Source: Cyanobium sp. E1_MAG_00006
GTDB taxonomy: Bacteria > Cyanobacteriota > Cyanobacteriia > PCC-6307 > Cyanobiaceae
Assembly (NCBI GenBank): GCA_027488975.1
Contig: JAIYAQ010000011.1
Coordinates: 1-64,000 of the forward strand
Reading direction: 5' to 3'
Length of the DNA: 64,000 nucleotides
Positions 7,473-15,575 of the stretch are shown here, one piece after another. A model generated the notes under the pieces. It saw nothing but the letters and a program-made list of their open reading frames with translations, was not told where the DNA came from and ran no database searches. Every line of letters starts with the position of its first letter. The first letter of the stretch is position 1. Made by a program: the position numbers and the translations under genes.

Positions 7473-8663
7473 TCAGACGAGGCGTTTCTGAAACTTCCAG
7501 CCCCGGTTCTGGCCTCCCTGAGGATCACTTCTGGCGACAACGAACCAATCCGGGAAATCCGAAAGTGGCTTTGGCAATGGCCCCTTCTCGCAGGTCTTTC
7601 GAGCATGCCGTTTGAGGGTGTCGGTAGAGACGTGCAATTTTTTGGCCAGCTGCTCTGAGGTGAACACTTCCGGTGCGAGATCGGGACCTGGCACTGGGTT
7701 GTGGGTCAGGGGGACCAGGAGGCCACTGCTGAGTTGCCGCTGTTCACCCTCGGGTGATGCCAGTCCCACCTGGGCATGGATCAGGTTGAGCACGATCCGG
7801 TTGAACTTGATGCTCTGATCTGGCGTGATCCCCTGCTGGTTCAGCTGCCACCAGTCGATGAGTGCGCGCATCGACTCGCGTGTCTTGCCGGGGATCTCGT
7901 CTGATCGCAGGAAAGGGAGCAGCTGCTTCAGCAGCTTGCGGCTGTCCTCGCCAGTCGGATCGATGGTCGGCCCAGCTTGGAGCTGCTCCGGGGGCGATGG
8001 CTGATCATGGCGTCTGCCTTGGCGATGCTCTGCCGGAAACGCCAGGCGCGGAACGGCATGGATCCGCATCGGACCCTGCAGATCAGCGAGGCCGAGCTCT
8101 CCGAAAGGCGCAATCGTGCTGATCGCATCAAACCCAATGCCGCACTCAATGGCGGGGAAACGGGGCGCCAAGGCCTCTGCCGTGCGGCGCAGCGATTCGG
8201 TGCTGGCCTCGAAAACCCTCTCCAGACCGGTGCTCTGGATGCAAAGGCCCTCAATCAGCCCGCGGCAAGGGTTGACGATCTCCGCGAGCCGCTGCCGACG
8301 CTCCTCCTCCGCCTCGAGGAGTGGATGCATAGCCCGGATGGCGTTGAAGCCGGCAGTGATCTGCTGGATGCGCTGCAGGTCTGCGCTGATCAGATTCCCG
8401 ATCTGATTTCCCAGCGGCGCGATTCCGCCCACATTGAACTGGAGCGCCAGGGCCTTGGCGGCTTCACCTCTGCAGACATCAGAAAGTGCAGCGCTACCCA
8501 GTTGTTGCCGGGCCAGGGCGATCCCTGCCTGTAGAGCCTGCTGATCAGCCACCCTTACGCCAAGCGGAGAGGGTGCCGAAGAAGCGTCAGGCTTGTCGTG
8601 TCCCCCCGGCGTCCTTCGGCCACTCCTTGCGGTCCTGGCCCCTGCTCGCATTCCCCTGGACAT
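7473..8663 (-). CDS. Unrecognised protein with C-terminal helix-turn-helix, up to 396 aa
   Basis: A long leftward frame next to the element border. The last 60 residues contain a HTH of the excisionase/MerR-like kind (VFTSEQLAKKLHVSTDTLKRHA near residue 340) followed by a wing-like WKFQKR end. The central part (about 60-330) is helical with no recognised domain. No tyrosine- or serine-recombinase motif is visible, so it is not an obvious integrase. The first 35 residues are low complexity; a GTG at 8552 (VADQQALQAG) is a plausible alternative start. Position at the att-proximal end suggests a regulator or initiator of the element; this is inference. Confidence 0.6.
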   Translation of the reverse strand: MSRGMRAGARTARSGRRTPGGHDKPDASSAPSPLGVRVADQQALQAGIALARQQLGSAALSDVCRGEAAKALALQFNVGGIAPLGNQIGNLISADLQRIQQITAGFNAIRAMHPLLEAEEERRQRLAEIVNPCRGLIEGLCIQSTGLERVFEASTESLRRTAEALAPRFPAIECGIGFDAISTIAPFGELGLADLQGPMRIHAVPRLAFPAEHRQGRRHDQPSPPEQLQAGPTIDPTGEDSRKLLKQLLPFLRSDEIPGKTRESMRALIDWWQLNQQGITPDQSIKFNRIVLNLIHAQVGLASPEGEQRQLSSGLLVPLTHNPVPGPDLAPEVFTSEQLAKKLHVSTDTLKRHARKTCEKGPLPKPLSDFPDWFVVARSDPQGGQNRGWKFQKRLV

Positions 8664-8940
8664 GCCACTGATCGCGGGTCGAGCCCCACGCCGCAGCGGC
8701 GAGGCTCATCTGAGACGAATTGTAGCGGGTTTTTCCCATCTGCTCCCTGGCGTGCACACCACTGCTAGTGGCAAAGCACCTCCGGCCAAGGCCCAGGGCC
8801 CCACCCCTGGAATCTCACCCCCGTGAGACAAGCCCTCGCCCAGAGCCCGGCGATGCGCAGATGGGAACAGCTGCGACCGTTGATAGGCATCACGTAGTCA
8901 CGTCCTCGCCGAGATCCCTTGCTATACCTGAGCTCCGGGC
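8664..8940. other. Non-coding border region of the element
   Basis: No credible protein gene lies between the HTH-protein start (8663) and the tRNA fragment (8941). The stretch contains two palindromes: CCACT-GCT-AGTGG at 8759-8771 and TCTCAC-CCCC-GTGAGA at 8813-8828. The second shares half-sites with the repeat upstream of the terminase operon. Regulatory sites for the adjacent leftward gene or recombinase binding sites near the att core are both possible. Confidence 0.45.
8813..8828. promoter_or_regulatory. Perfect 6-bp palindrome with CCCC spacer (candidate operator)
   Basis: TCTCAC at 8813-8818 and GTGAGA at 8823-8828 are exact reverse complements across four C bases. It lies about 150 bases before the HTH-protein start. 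The CTCAC/GTGAG half-site also occurs at 6852-6889, as expected if one element-encoded regulator binds both; the functional role is inferred. Confidence 0.4.
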
Positions 8941-8985
8941 TGACTCATAATCCGCCTTAGGCGAGTTCGATCCTCGCGACCCCCA
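8941..8985 (+). repeat. 3' fragment of a CAU-anticodon tRNA: attachment-site scar
   Basis: The sequence matches the 3' half of a tRNA: loop CTCATAA at 8944-8950 (anticodon CAT at 8946-8948), 3' anticodon stem TCCGC at 8951-8955, variable loop CTTAG, T stem GCGAG/CTCGC at 8961-8965 and 8973-8977 around TTCGATC, acceptor strand GACCCCC at 8978-8984 and discriminator A at 8985. A matching 5' half (GGGGGTC acceptor, D arm) is absent in the 80 bases upstream, and the 5' anticodon stem has a mismatch at its third pair. It is therefore not a functional tRNA. Such fragments are left when an element integrates into a tRNA 3' end. Elongator Met and Ile2 identity cannot be separated from this half. Confidence 0.8.
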
Positions 8986-8995
8986 TCTGATCGCG

Positions 8996-10309
8996 ATGCG
9001 CGTGTTCGCCCCGGCGGCGCTCCTGGCTCTGCTGGCCTTCTTCTCGGCCGCGGAGTTCTCCCTGATTCGCCTGCGCCCCACACGGGTGCCACTGCTAGAG
9101 GCCGAGGGCCGTCCTGGGGCTGCTGCCGTTGCCCGGCTGCAGCGGCGCCTGCGGCGGGCGCTTGTGGCCACCCAGCTGGGGCTCACCCTGGCGCTCGTGG
9201 CCCTGGGTTGGAGTGGGCGCGGCCTGGCCGACCGCTGGGCCCAGTCCGGTGCGGCTCCGGGGGTGCCTCAGGCCTGGCTGGATCTGGGGGTGTTCCTGCT
9301 GCTGGTGCTGCTGGCCACCCTGCTGGGCGGCCTGGTCCCGAAGGCCTGGGTGCTGCATCACCCGGAGGCGTCAGCCCTGCGGTTGGCGCCACTGCTGGAG
9401 GCCCTCGGCCGCTGCCTGGCCCCCGTGCTGCTGCTGATCGAGAGGCTGAGCGATGGACTGCTGCGGCTGCTGGGTTTGCCGCGCCAGTGGGATCAGCTGG
9501 TGCCGGCACTCTCCGCCGGTGAGCTCGAAACCCTGATCGAGACCGACAGCGTGACCGGCCTCATGCCGGACGAGCGCGACATGCTCGAGGGCCTGTTCTC
9601 GCTGCGCGACACCCAGGTGCGCGAGGTGATGGTGCCCCGCTCCGGCATGGTGACCCTGCCGCTGGAGGTGCGGTTCGGTGAGCTGATGGAGGCGGTGCAC
9701 GACACCCACCACGCCCGCTTTCCGGTGATCGGCAGCTCCCTCGACGATGTGCGCGGGCTGCTTGATCTCCGCCGCCTGGCCGAACCGATCGCCAAGGGCC
9801 TGCTCCAGCGCGATTCCCCGCTGGCTCCCTACGTGAGCCCGGTCACGAAGGTGCAGGAGACCACACCCCTGGCGGCGCTGCTGCCGGTGATCCGCGGCGG
9901 CCAGCCCCTGCTGGTGGTGGTGGATGAGCACGGCGGTACGGAGGGCCTGGTCACCATCTCCGACCTCACCAGCGAGATCGTCGGCGACGAGGAGGACCCC
10001 GACAATCCCGCCGAGGACGATCTGCAGCAGCTTCAGGAACACAGCTGGCTGGTGGCGGGCGACCTGGAGATCTATGAGCTCAACCGCGAGCTCGGGTTGC
10101 AGCTGCCTGAATCCGACGAGCACCACACCCTGGCCGGCTTCCTGCTGGAGCGCCTGCAGCACATCCCCGCTCCGGGAGAGAGCCTGCGCTGGAAGGGCCA
10201 TCAGTTCCAGATCATGGCCATGGACGGCCCGCGGATTGAGCGGGTGGAGATCACCCGTCGCTCGTCGGAGTCGGCCCAGGACCCTGCCGCTGCTGGTGAG
10301 CTCGCCTGA
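8996..10309 (+). CDS. CorC/HlyC family transporter (CNNM + CBS pair)
   Basis: A 437-aa inner-membrane protein of the hemolysin C/CorC family, linked in other bacteria to Mg2+ (or Co2+) efflux. The N-terminal CNNM region has hydrophobic segments at about residues 1-20, 60-75, 95-120 and 130-150, starting with ALLALLAFFSAAEFSLIRL. A paired CBS region follows (about 200-330; VREVMVPRSGM, then VVVDEHGGTEGLVTISDLTSEIVGD), then the C-terminal CorC domain (about 345-425). The ATG is only 10 bases after the tRNA fragment, so its promoter must overlap or lie beyond the element border, and integration may have replaced upstream control sequence. Confidence 0.85.
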   Translation: MRVFAPAALLALLAFFSAAEFSLIRLRPTRVPLLEAEGRPGAAAVARLQRRLRRALVATQLGLTLALVALGWSGRGLADRWAQSGAAPGVPQAWLDLGVFLLLVLLATLLGGLVPKAWVLHHPEASALRLAPLLEALGRCLAPVLLLIERLSDGLLRLLGLPRQWDQLVPALSAGELETLIETDSVTGLMPDERDMLEGLFSLRDTQVREVMVPRSGMVTLPLEVRFGELMEAVHDTHHARFPVIGSSLDDVRGLLDLRRLAEPIAKGLLQRDSPLAPYVSPVTKVQETTPLAALLPVIRGGQPLLVVVDEHGGTEGLVTISDLTSEIVGDEEDPDNPAEDDLQQLQEHSWLVAGDLEIYELNRELGLQLPESDEHHTLAGFLLERLQHIPAPGESLRWKGHQFQIMAMDGPRIERVEITRRSSESAQDPAAAGELA

Positions 10310-10378
10310 ACCTCGCGGTTGGCTGACACACCGGCGCGGCGCGATCGCTGATAATTGCGCAGCTCTGCCTCCTGCCCC

Positions 10379-11371
10379 ATGCAGCCGGTTCGCGTTGGGG
10401 TCATCGGCATCGGCAACATGGGGTGGCATCACGCCCGTGTGCTGAGCCTGCTGCGGGATGCCGAGCTGGTGGGGGTGGCCGATCTCGATGCCAGGCGGGG
10501 CCAGCTGGCGGTGGAGCAGTTCGGCTGTCGCTGGTTCCCCTCCTACGAGGAGATGCTCGGCGAGGTGGAGGCGGTCTGCATTGCCGTACCGACGCTGCTG
10601 CATCACCGCGTGGGCATGGCCTGCTTCAACGCCGGCGTGCACGTGCTGATCGAGAAGCCGATCGCCGCCAGTCAGGAGGAGGCCGCCGAGCTGGTGCGTG
10701 CCGCCGATGCGGCGGGCTGCCTGCTGCAGGTGGGCCACATCGAGCGCTTCAACCCCGCCTTCCGCGAGCTGGTGAAGGTGGTGGCCAACGAGGAGGTGGT
10801 GGTTCTGGAGGCCCGTCGCCACAGCCCCAACCCCGATCGCGCCAACGATGTGTCCGTGGTGCTCGACCTGATGATCCACGACATCGACCTGGTGCTCGAG
10901 CTGGCCGGGGCTCCCGTGGTGCGCCTGGCTGCCGCCGGTGGCCGCAGCGCCGAGGGCCCGATCGACTACGTGAACGCCACCCTCGGCTTCGCCAACGGTG
11001 TGGTGGCCAGCCTCACCGCCAGCAAGATGGCCCACCGCAAGATCCGCAGCCTCTCGGCCCACTGCCGCACGGCCCTGGTGGAATCGGACTTCCTCAATCG
11101 CAGCCTGCAGATCCACCGCCGCAGCCACCAGTCGTTCAGCGCCGACCACGGTGAGCTGCTCTATCGCAACGACGGCTTCATCGAGGAGGTGAGCACCTCG
11201 CCTGTGGATCCGCTGGTGGCGGAGCTGGAGCACTTCCTGCAGTGCGTGCGTGGCCTGGAGACGCCAGCTGTGGATGGCCCTCAGGCCTCCCGCGCCCTGC
11301 TGCTGGCCGATCTGATCGAGCAGTGCGTGGAACAGCCCACCCTCTGCATGACCCTGGATCAGCCGATCTGA
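10379..11371 (+). CDS. Gfo/Idh/MocA family NAD(P)-dependent oxidoreductase
   Basis: A 330-aa soluble dehydrogenase. The N-terminal Rossmann fold has GVIGIGNMGWHHARVL (residues 6-21), followed by the family EKPI motif (about residue 90) and a C-terminal sheet domain with GHIERFNPAF near 120 and HDIDLVLEL near 170. Members oxidise or reduce sugar or inositol hydroxyls, often nucleotide sugars; the substrate cannot be read from sequence. The ATG at 10379 is used because it opens directly onto the first beta strand. The next gene is convergent with only 3 bases between stops. Confidence 0.85.
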   Translation: MQPVRVGVIGIGNMGWHHARVLSLLRDAELVGVADLDARRGQLAVEQFGCRWFPSYEEMLGEVEAVCIAVPTLLHHRVGMACFNAGVHVLIEKPIAASQEEAAELVRAADAAGCLLQVGHIERFNPAFRELVKVVANEEVVVLEARRHSPNPDRANDVSVVLDLMIHDIDLVLELAGAPVVRLAAAGGRSAEGPIDYVNATLGFANGVVASLTASKMAHRKIRSLSAHCRTALVESDFLNRSLQIHRRSHQSFSADHGELLYRNDGFIEEVSTSPVDPLVAELEHFLQCVRGLETPAVDGPQASRALLLADLIEQCVEQPTLCMTLDQPI

Positions 11372-11374
11372 GCC

Positions 11375-14300
11375 TCAGGCGGCGTCTGGATCCGCCTCCG
11401 CCAGCTCGCGCAGCGCCTGCAGCTGCCAGCGACGGCACTGGGCCGGCGAGGCGCGGTAGAAGCGATCCCAGGCATCTCCCTTGTGCTGGGCATACAGCTC
11501 CCGTGGTTGCTCGGGGTGCTCCTGCTGCCAGCCCACGCGCACGGCATGGCCGATCACCACGTCGAGGGCGAGGTCGTCGTTGAACTGCACCTGCGGGTTG
11601 GCCTCAACAAAGGCGATCAGCGTCAGCAGCGTTTCGGTGCAGAGCTGGCGGTACTCCGCCGCCTCGATCTTGCTGAGCAGGTGTTCCACCAGGCTGGCGA
11701 AGTTGCGCTCGCCCGGGGTTTTCTCGCTGATCAGGGCGGCGCTCTCCAGGCGGTTGCGGCGCTCCAGCTTGTCGCCGATCACCAGGCCGCGGCAGTGGTG
11801 CAGCAGGTCCCAGATGCCGGGATAGAAATTGCGCGGCACCTGCTGCAGCGCCCCCACCCGCATGCGGTGCTGCAGCCAGCAACCGCCCCGGGGCAGATCC
11901 TCGAGAGGGTCGGGCGCCACCCAGCGCACACGGCCGCTCACATGCAGCTGCTCCTTGCGCTGCAGCGCCGCTTTGGCGTGTTCCACATCTGCCATCACCT
12001 GTTGCAGGCGGCGGCGGATGGCGTGAGGCGGCTCGTCGCAAAGGGCCTCGAAGGCGTCCACCGGGCTCAGATCGCGCTCCGTGGCCAGCTCACCGGTGAG
12101 CAGCAGCAGCAGCTGGCCCAGCTGCAGGGTGAGCATGCCGTTGAGCAGGGCCGGGTTGCGGCGGGCCAGGCCGTCGACGGCCAGCAGCAGCTCCTGCTGC
12201 AGCATCCACTCGCGGCCGTCTTCGCCGCTGAAGCGGCGGATCATCGCCGCGATCGCCAGGCTGCCCTGGGGCTGACTGATCAGGGAGTCGTTCGTGTAGT
12301 TGCGGCCCACCACCACCTGTTTCTGGCGCACCAGTAGATCGGTGAGGGCGTCCTCCAGCTGCGGGTGCACCAGGCCGAGGGAGCCGGCGCAGCGGCGCAC
12401 CACGTTCCAGTCGCCGTCGGTCAGGGCGCGGCGGTAGATCTCCTCCAGCAGCAGCTTCGGGCTGGCGCTGCCGCCGGGGCCCTGCAGCACGGCATCAAGG
12501 CCGAGGCGCTGCACCAGTTGCTCCAGCACCTCCGCCTGCTCCGGCAGAGAGGTGCTCCCCCACAGCCGCTCGATCAGGGCGGTGAGCGGTGATTCCTCCA
12601 GCTCCTGCTCCTCTTCAGCGGTGAGCGGCTGGTGCCCGGTGCTGGCGCGAAGCAGCGGGGCCGGAGTGCTCTGACTGTCGGGGCGGGGCTGAGCCTGGCT
12701 GGGCAGGTCGGCCCAGCTGGCCTGATCCAGCAGCACGTTCAGGGGTGCCAGCTGAACGGCCACCCCATCCAGCAGGCCACTGCGCAGCCGTTCCCCCAGC
12801 CGCAGGAAGGCCTCGGGACTGCGCTGGAACGGCGCCTGCTCCACCGGGATCAGCAGCAGCGGGGCGCCCACACCGCGCCAGTGGCGCTGCAGCTGGCTGA
12901 TCTCGCTCTCCACGGCATCCGCCAGCTGCTCCGGGTCGTCGGAGAGGTAGAAGGTGCTCTCCTCCAGCACCGCTGGCTGGAAGGCCAGGGTCTGGCCGTC
13001 CTGGCGGTAGAGCCGCGCCGTGACCATCGTTTCCATGCGCATCGGCGGGTGGCCGCTGAGACCCAGCTGCTGGTTGGCTCCCACCGCCGCCATCCGCTCC
13101 GCCAGCTCCCGTGAGCTGGCAATCCGCACCCGCTGCTGACCCGGGCGGGTCACCGCCAGCCCGGCGGCCTCCAGGGCCGAGGCAATCGCCTCGGTGGCCG
13201 GCACGAAGCTCACCAGCACCTGATCGGCGCCGAGGCTGCTGCCGAGCCGGCGGCCGCTGGGATCCAGGTCGTCCGGGCTGATCAGGCCGTTGAGCAGCAG
13301 GTCGCCCAGCCAGGTGAGGCTCTGGGTCCAGAGCAGCGGCACGTTCTCGTTCGGGATCCGCTGCTGGCTGCCAGGCCGCTGTCGCTCCGCGGCGATCGCC
13401 TGCTCGGGCACCACATAGAGCTCCGGCAGCAACGGCACGCCGTCCACCTCCACAGCCACCCTGGCCAGCCGCTCGCGCCAGCTCCAGGCCTCGGCCCAGC
13501 GCTCCTCGCAGCAGGCTGTGATCAGTTCGTAGGCCAGGAACAGCGGCCATTCGCATTCGATGTGCTCGAACTGGGCCAGCTCCTCGCGCTCGTAGTGCAG
13601 GCGCGTGTGGTCTTCGACCAGGGTCTGGTGGCCGTCGCGGCGGAAGCGCTTGTAGCCGTAGGGGCCGCCCAGCTCGGTGCGGATCTTGTTGCGGGTGCGC
13701 TCCACCAGGGCCGGATCCTCCACGGCCCAGGCGGGGTAGCCGATCACCGACAGGCAGGCCGCATCCACCTCCTTGCTGGCGGATTCGCGCGGCAGCAGGC
13801 CAGTGAGGGCGCGGCGCAGGCGCACGATCGCATCGTGGGGGATGTGCAGGCTGCGCCGGCCGTCGCCGTGGGGGCCATAGAGATCCAGGCCCTCCAGCGA
13901 TTCCAGCGCCGCCTTCACCAGGCCGATCGAGCTGGCATTGCGCTCCGGCAGGCCGTGGTTGCCCTTGTCGCCCCGCTCCCAGATGCCGTAGTCGGCCACG
14001 CGGTAGGCGCGGGCCACGTAATACACGAGGTTCTGGATGAAGTCGTGCTCGTGGCTGGTCTGGATCACCACTAGGCCGGAGCGGGTGAGCTGGGCCAGCT
14101 GCAGCAGGAAGACGGCGGTGGCATCGAGCTGCAGGTGGCCCCAGCCGTCGTCGGGCACCACCGGTTTGCCGCTGCCGGTGTCGTATTTGGCGTGCAGGCA
14201 GTCGAGCCGATCGAGGCTGTGCTTGAAGCGCTCCACCTTCGGCGCCTGGCGCAGCATCGCGTTCAGCAGCCCGCGCATCAGCTGCAGCACCCGCTGCTCC

Positions 14301-14620
14301 AGCTCGAAGGTGCGTGTGCTGGCGCCGCCCAGGCGCCGGTGGGCCAGGGCCAGGCCCCAGACGCATTGAATCGAATAGACGCAGTCGCGCACCCAGGCAT
14401 CGCCGTAGTTGCCGTGCACGGTGTGGGCGGTGCTGGCCGGCAGCAGACCTGTGATCGGATGCTGACGCTGCAGCACGACGCGATCGATCTGACGATCCAG
14501 CTCTTGCAGGCGTTCCCAGGCCTCGGCGCTGCGCAGCTGCAGGGGACCCGACGGCTTGCCGGCACTGGCCATGGGGGCGCTGCTGAGGGTCATGCCGCGG
14601 CCAGGCCGTTGGGTGGCCAT
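11375..14620 (-). CDS. Glycoside hydrolase family 15-related, phosphorylase-kinase-alpha-like protein
   Basis: A very large protein (about 1081 aa from the ATG at 14620) with an (alpha/alpha)6 barrel in the N-terminal half. GNYGDAWVRDCVYSIQCVWG (from about residue 70 of this form) is the family signature, followed by DDGWGHLQLD and the ERGDKGNHGLPERNAS region. Bacterial relatives are annotated as GH15 or phosphorylase b kinase alpha-like; whether they hydrolyse glucans or regulate glycogen metabolism is unproven. The C-terminal half resembles the regulatory part of the kinase subunit. A longer start at 14722 exists but would overlap the divergent glycosyltransferase gene; 14620 leaves a 37-bp divergent promoter region. 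Confidence 0.8.
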   Translation of the reverse strand: MATQRPGRGMTLSSAPMASAGKPSGPLQLRSAEAWERLQELDRQIDRVVLQRQHPITGLLPASTAHTVHGNYGDAWVRDCVYSIQCVWGLALAHRRLGGASTRTFELEQRVLQLMRGLLNAMLRQAPKVERFKHSLDRLDCLHAKYDTGSGKPVVPDDGWGHLQLDATAVFLLQLAQLTRSGLVVIQTSHEHDFIQNLVYYVARAYRVADYGIWERGDKGNHGLPERNASSIGLVKAALESLEGLDLYGPHGDGRRSLHIPHDAIVRLRRALTGLLPRESASKEVDAACLSVIGYPAWAVEDPALVERTRNKIRTELGGPYGYKRFRRDGHQTLVEDHTRLHYEREELAQFEHIECEWPLFLAYELITACCEERWAEAWSWRERLARVAVEVDGVPLLPELYVVPEQAIAAERQRPGSQQRIPNENVPLLWTQSLTWLGDLLLNGLISPDDLDPSGRRLGSSLGADQVLVSFVPATEAIASALEAAGLAVTRPGQQRVRIASSRELAERMAAVGANQQLGLSGHPPMRMETMVTARLYRQDGQTLAFQPAVLEESTFYLSDDPEQLADAVESEISQLQRHWRGVGAPLLLIPVEQAPFQRSPEAFLRLGERLRSGLLDGVAVQLAPLNVLLDQASWADLPSQAQPRPDSQSTPAPLLRASTGHQPLTAEEEQELEESPLTALIERLWGSTSLPEQAEVLEQLVQRLGLDAVLQGPGGSASPKLLLEEIYRRALTDGDWNVVRRCAGSLGLVHPQLEDALTDLLVRQKQVVVGRNYTNDSLISQPQGSLAIAAMIRRFSGEDGREWMLQQELLLAVDGLARRNPALLNGMLTLQLGQLLLLLTGELATERDLSPVDAFEALCDEPPHAIRRRLQQVMADVEHAKAALQRKEQLHVSGRVRWVAPDPLEDLPRGGCWLQHRMRVGALQQVPRNFYPGIWDLLHHCRGLVIGDKLERRNRLESAALISEKTPGERNFASLVEHLLSKIEAAEYRQLCTETLLTLIAFVEANPQVQFNDDLALDVVIGHAVRVGWQQEHPEQPRELYAQHKGDAWDRFYRASPAQCRRWQLQALRELAEADPDAA

Positions 14621-14657
14621 AGATTCTCCCGCGCGGCCCCACCGGACCTTGGCATCA

Positions 14658-15416
14658 ATGGCGACCGACGCCAGCAGCACAGGCTTCGCAGGCCCCGACA
14701 CGCCCCCCTCCTGGCGCATCACCCGTGTGCTCGGGGTTCAGGTGGCCGTGAGCCCCAACGTGTTCGCCGCCGCCCTGGATCTCAAACAGCGCGGCGGCGG
14801 CCAGATCGTCACGCTCAACGCCGAGATGACGATGGCCGCGCGGGCCAACCCTGAGCTGGGCTCCGCCATCGCCGCTGCCGATCTGGTGATCCCTGACGGC
14901 GCAGGCGTGGTGTGGGCACTCGGGCGCCAGGGCTTTCGGGTGCGGCGCAGCCCGGGCATCGAGCTGGCGCGCCAGCTGCTGGAGTACGGCGCCCGCCACC
15001 ACTGGCGCGTCGCCCTGGTGGGGGCAAGCCCGGAGGTGATGGCGCTGCTGCGCGAGCGGCTCACGGCAGAGATCCCCAGCCTGGATCTCGCGTTCACCAT
15101 CCATGGCTTTCAGGAGCCGCAGCTCTGGCCCGGCATCGAGGCCGAGCTGCAGGCGGCACAGCCCGATCTGGTGCTGGTGGCCCTGGGGGTGCCGCGCCAG
15201 GAGACCTGGGTCCAGCGCCTCCACGACGGCCAGCCGGGTCTGTGGATGGGTGTGGGCGGCAGCTTCGATGTCTGGTCCGGTACCAAGGAGCGGGCACCGG
15301 CCTGGATGGGCCGCCTGCACATCGAGTGGCTCTACCGGCTGATCCAGGAGCCCAGCCGCTGGCGGCGCATGCTCGCCCTGCCGGCTTTCGCCATCGCGGT
15401 TCTGCGCGGCGGCTGA
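14658..15416 (+). CDS. WecG/TagA/CpsF family glycosyltransferase
   Basis: A 252-aa member of the family that adds N-acetylmannosamine(uronic acid)-type sugars to lipid-linked intermediates of surface polymers. Visible motifs are TLNAEMTMAARANPEL (about residue 55), IPDGAGVVWA with the conserved Asp (about 80), VALVGASPEV (about 120) and VALGVPRQETW (about 175). ATG 14658 was chosen because the longer frame from 14556 would run through the divergent gene's start. Its acceptor is unknown; the WecA-like gene at 29764 could supply the lipid-linked first sugar. Confidence 0.88.
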   Translation: MATDASSTGFAGPDTPPSWRITRVLGVQVAVSPNVFAAALDLKQRGGGQIVTLNAEMTMAARANPELGSAIAAADLVIPDGAGVVWALGRQGFRVRRSPGIELARQLLEYGARHHWRVALVGASPEVMALLRERLTAEIPSLDLAFTIHGFQEPQLWPGIEAELQAAQPDLVLVALGVPRQETWVQRLHDGQPGLWMGVGGSFDVWSGTKERAPAWMGRLHIEWLYRLIQEPSRWRRMLALPAFAIAVLRGG

Positions 15417-15486
15417 TGGCCGCGGCTGACGACCGAGGCTGTGAAGCCGTGGGCTGAGGGCTGAGCCGTCGCCCAGGCTCAGCCAC

Positions 15487-15514
15487 AAAAAAGCGGCGGG
15501 TCTGCACCCACCGC
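15487..15514 (-). terminator. Rho-independent terminator of the tgt-psbK unit
   Basis: On the minus strand the stem GCGGTGGGT (15514-15506) pairs with ACCCGCCGC (15501-15493), with one U-G pair and a GCAG loop, followed by six T bases (15492-15487). It lies about 60 bases after the psbK stop. Confidence 0.8.
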
Positions 15515-15575
15515 GGCTATCAGCGTCACCCGGCCGTTGGCTGCTCGGGGTGGATGCGCAGATGTGGAGCGTCGA

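Larger units (their letters stand above)
1..8985. mobile_element. tRNA-anchored prophage-like or phage-satellite-like element (right part)
   Basis: Phage-type genes fill this stretch: terminase small-like and large subunits, portal, a short sigma factor and unrecognised structural candidates, all leftward, plus a rightward toxin-antitoxin pair. The right border is a 3' tRNA fragment at 8941-8985, beyond which ordinary chromosomal genes begin. Seen directly: the gene content and the tRNA fragment. Known: many prophages, satellites and the tycheposons of Prochlorococcus integrate into tRNA 3' ends and leave such a duplicate. Inferred: the left end with an intact CAU tRNA and an integrase lies beyond position 1. 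No integrase, capsid or tail gene is recognisable here, so intact prophage, remnant and satellite cannot be told apart. Confidence 0.72.

Noticed and set aside
7473-8663. Integrase assignment for the HTH protein next to the tRNA scar
   Set aside because: No Arg...His-x-x-Arg...Tyr set or serine-recombinase motif is visible; only a C-terminal HTH is supported.
8900-8985. Complete tRNA gene ending at 8985
   Set aside because: The 3' half is clear, but no GGGGGTC acceptor strand or D arm exists in the 80 bases upstream and the 5' anticodon stem is mismatched, so only a fragment is present.
9371-11233. 620-codon leftward open frame
   Set aside because: It lies antisense to the CorC and Gfo/Idh/MocA genes, is His/Gln/Ala-rich with no domain, and is a high-GC shadow.
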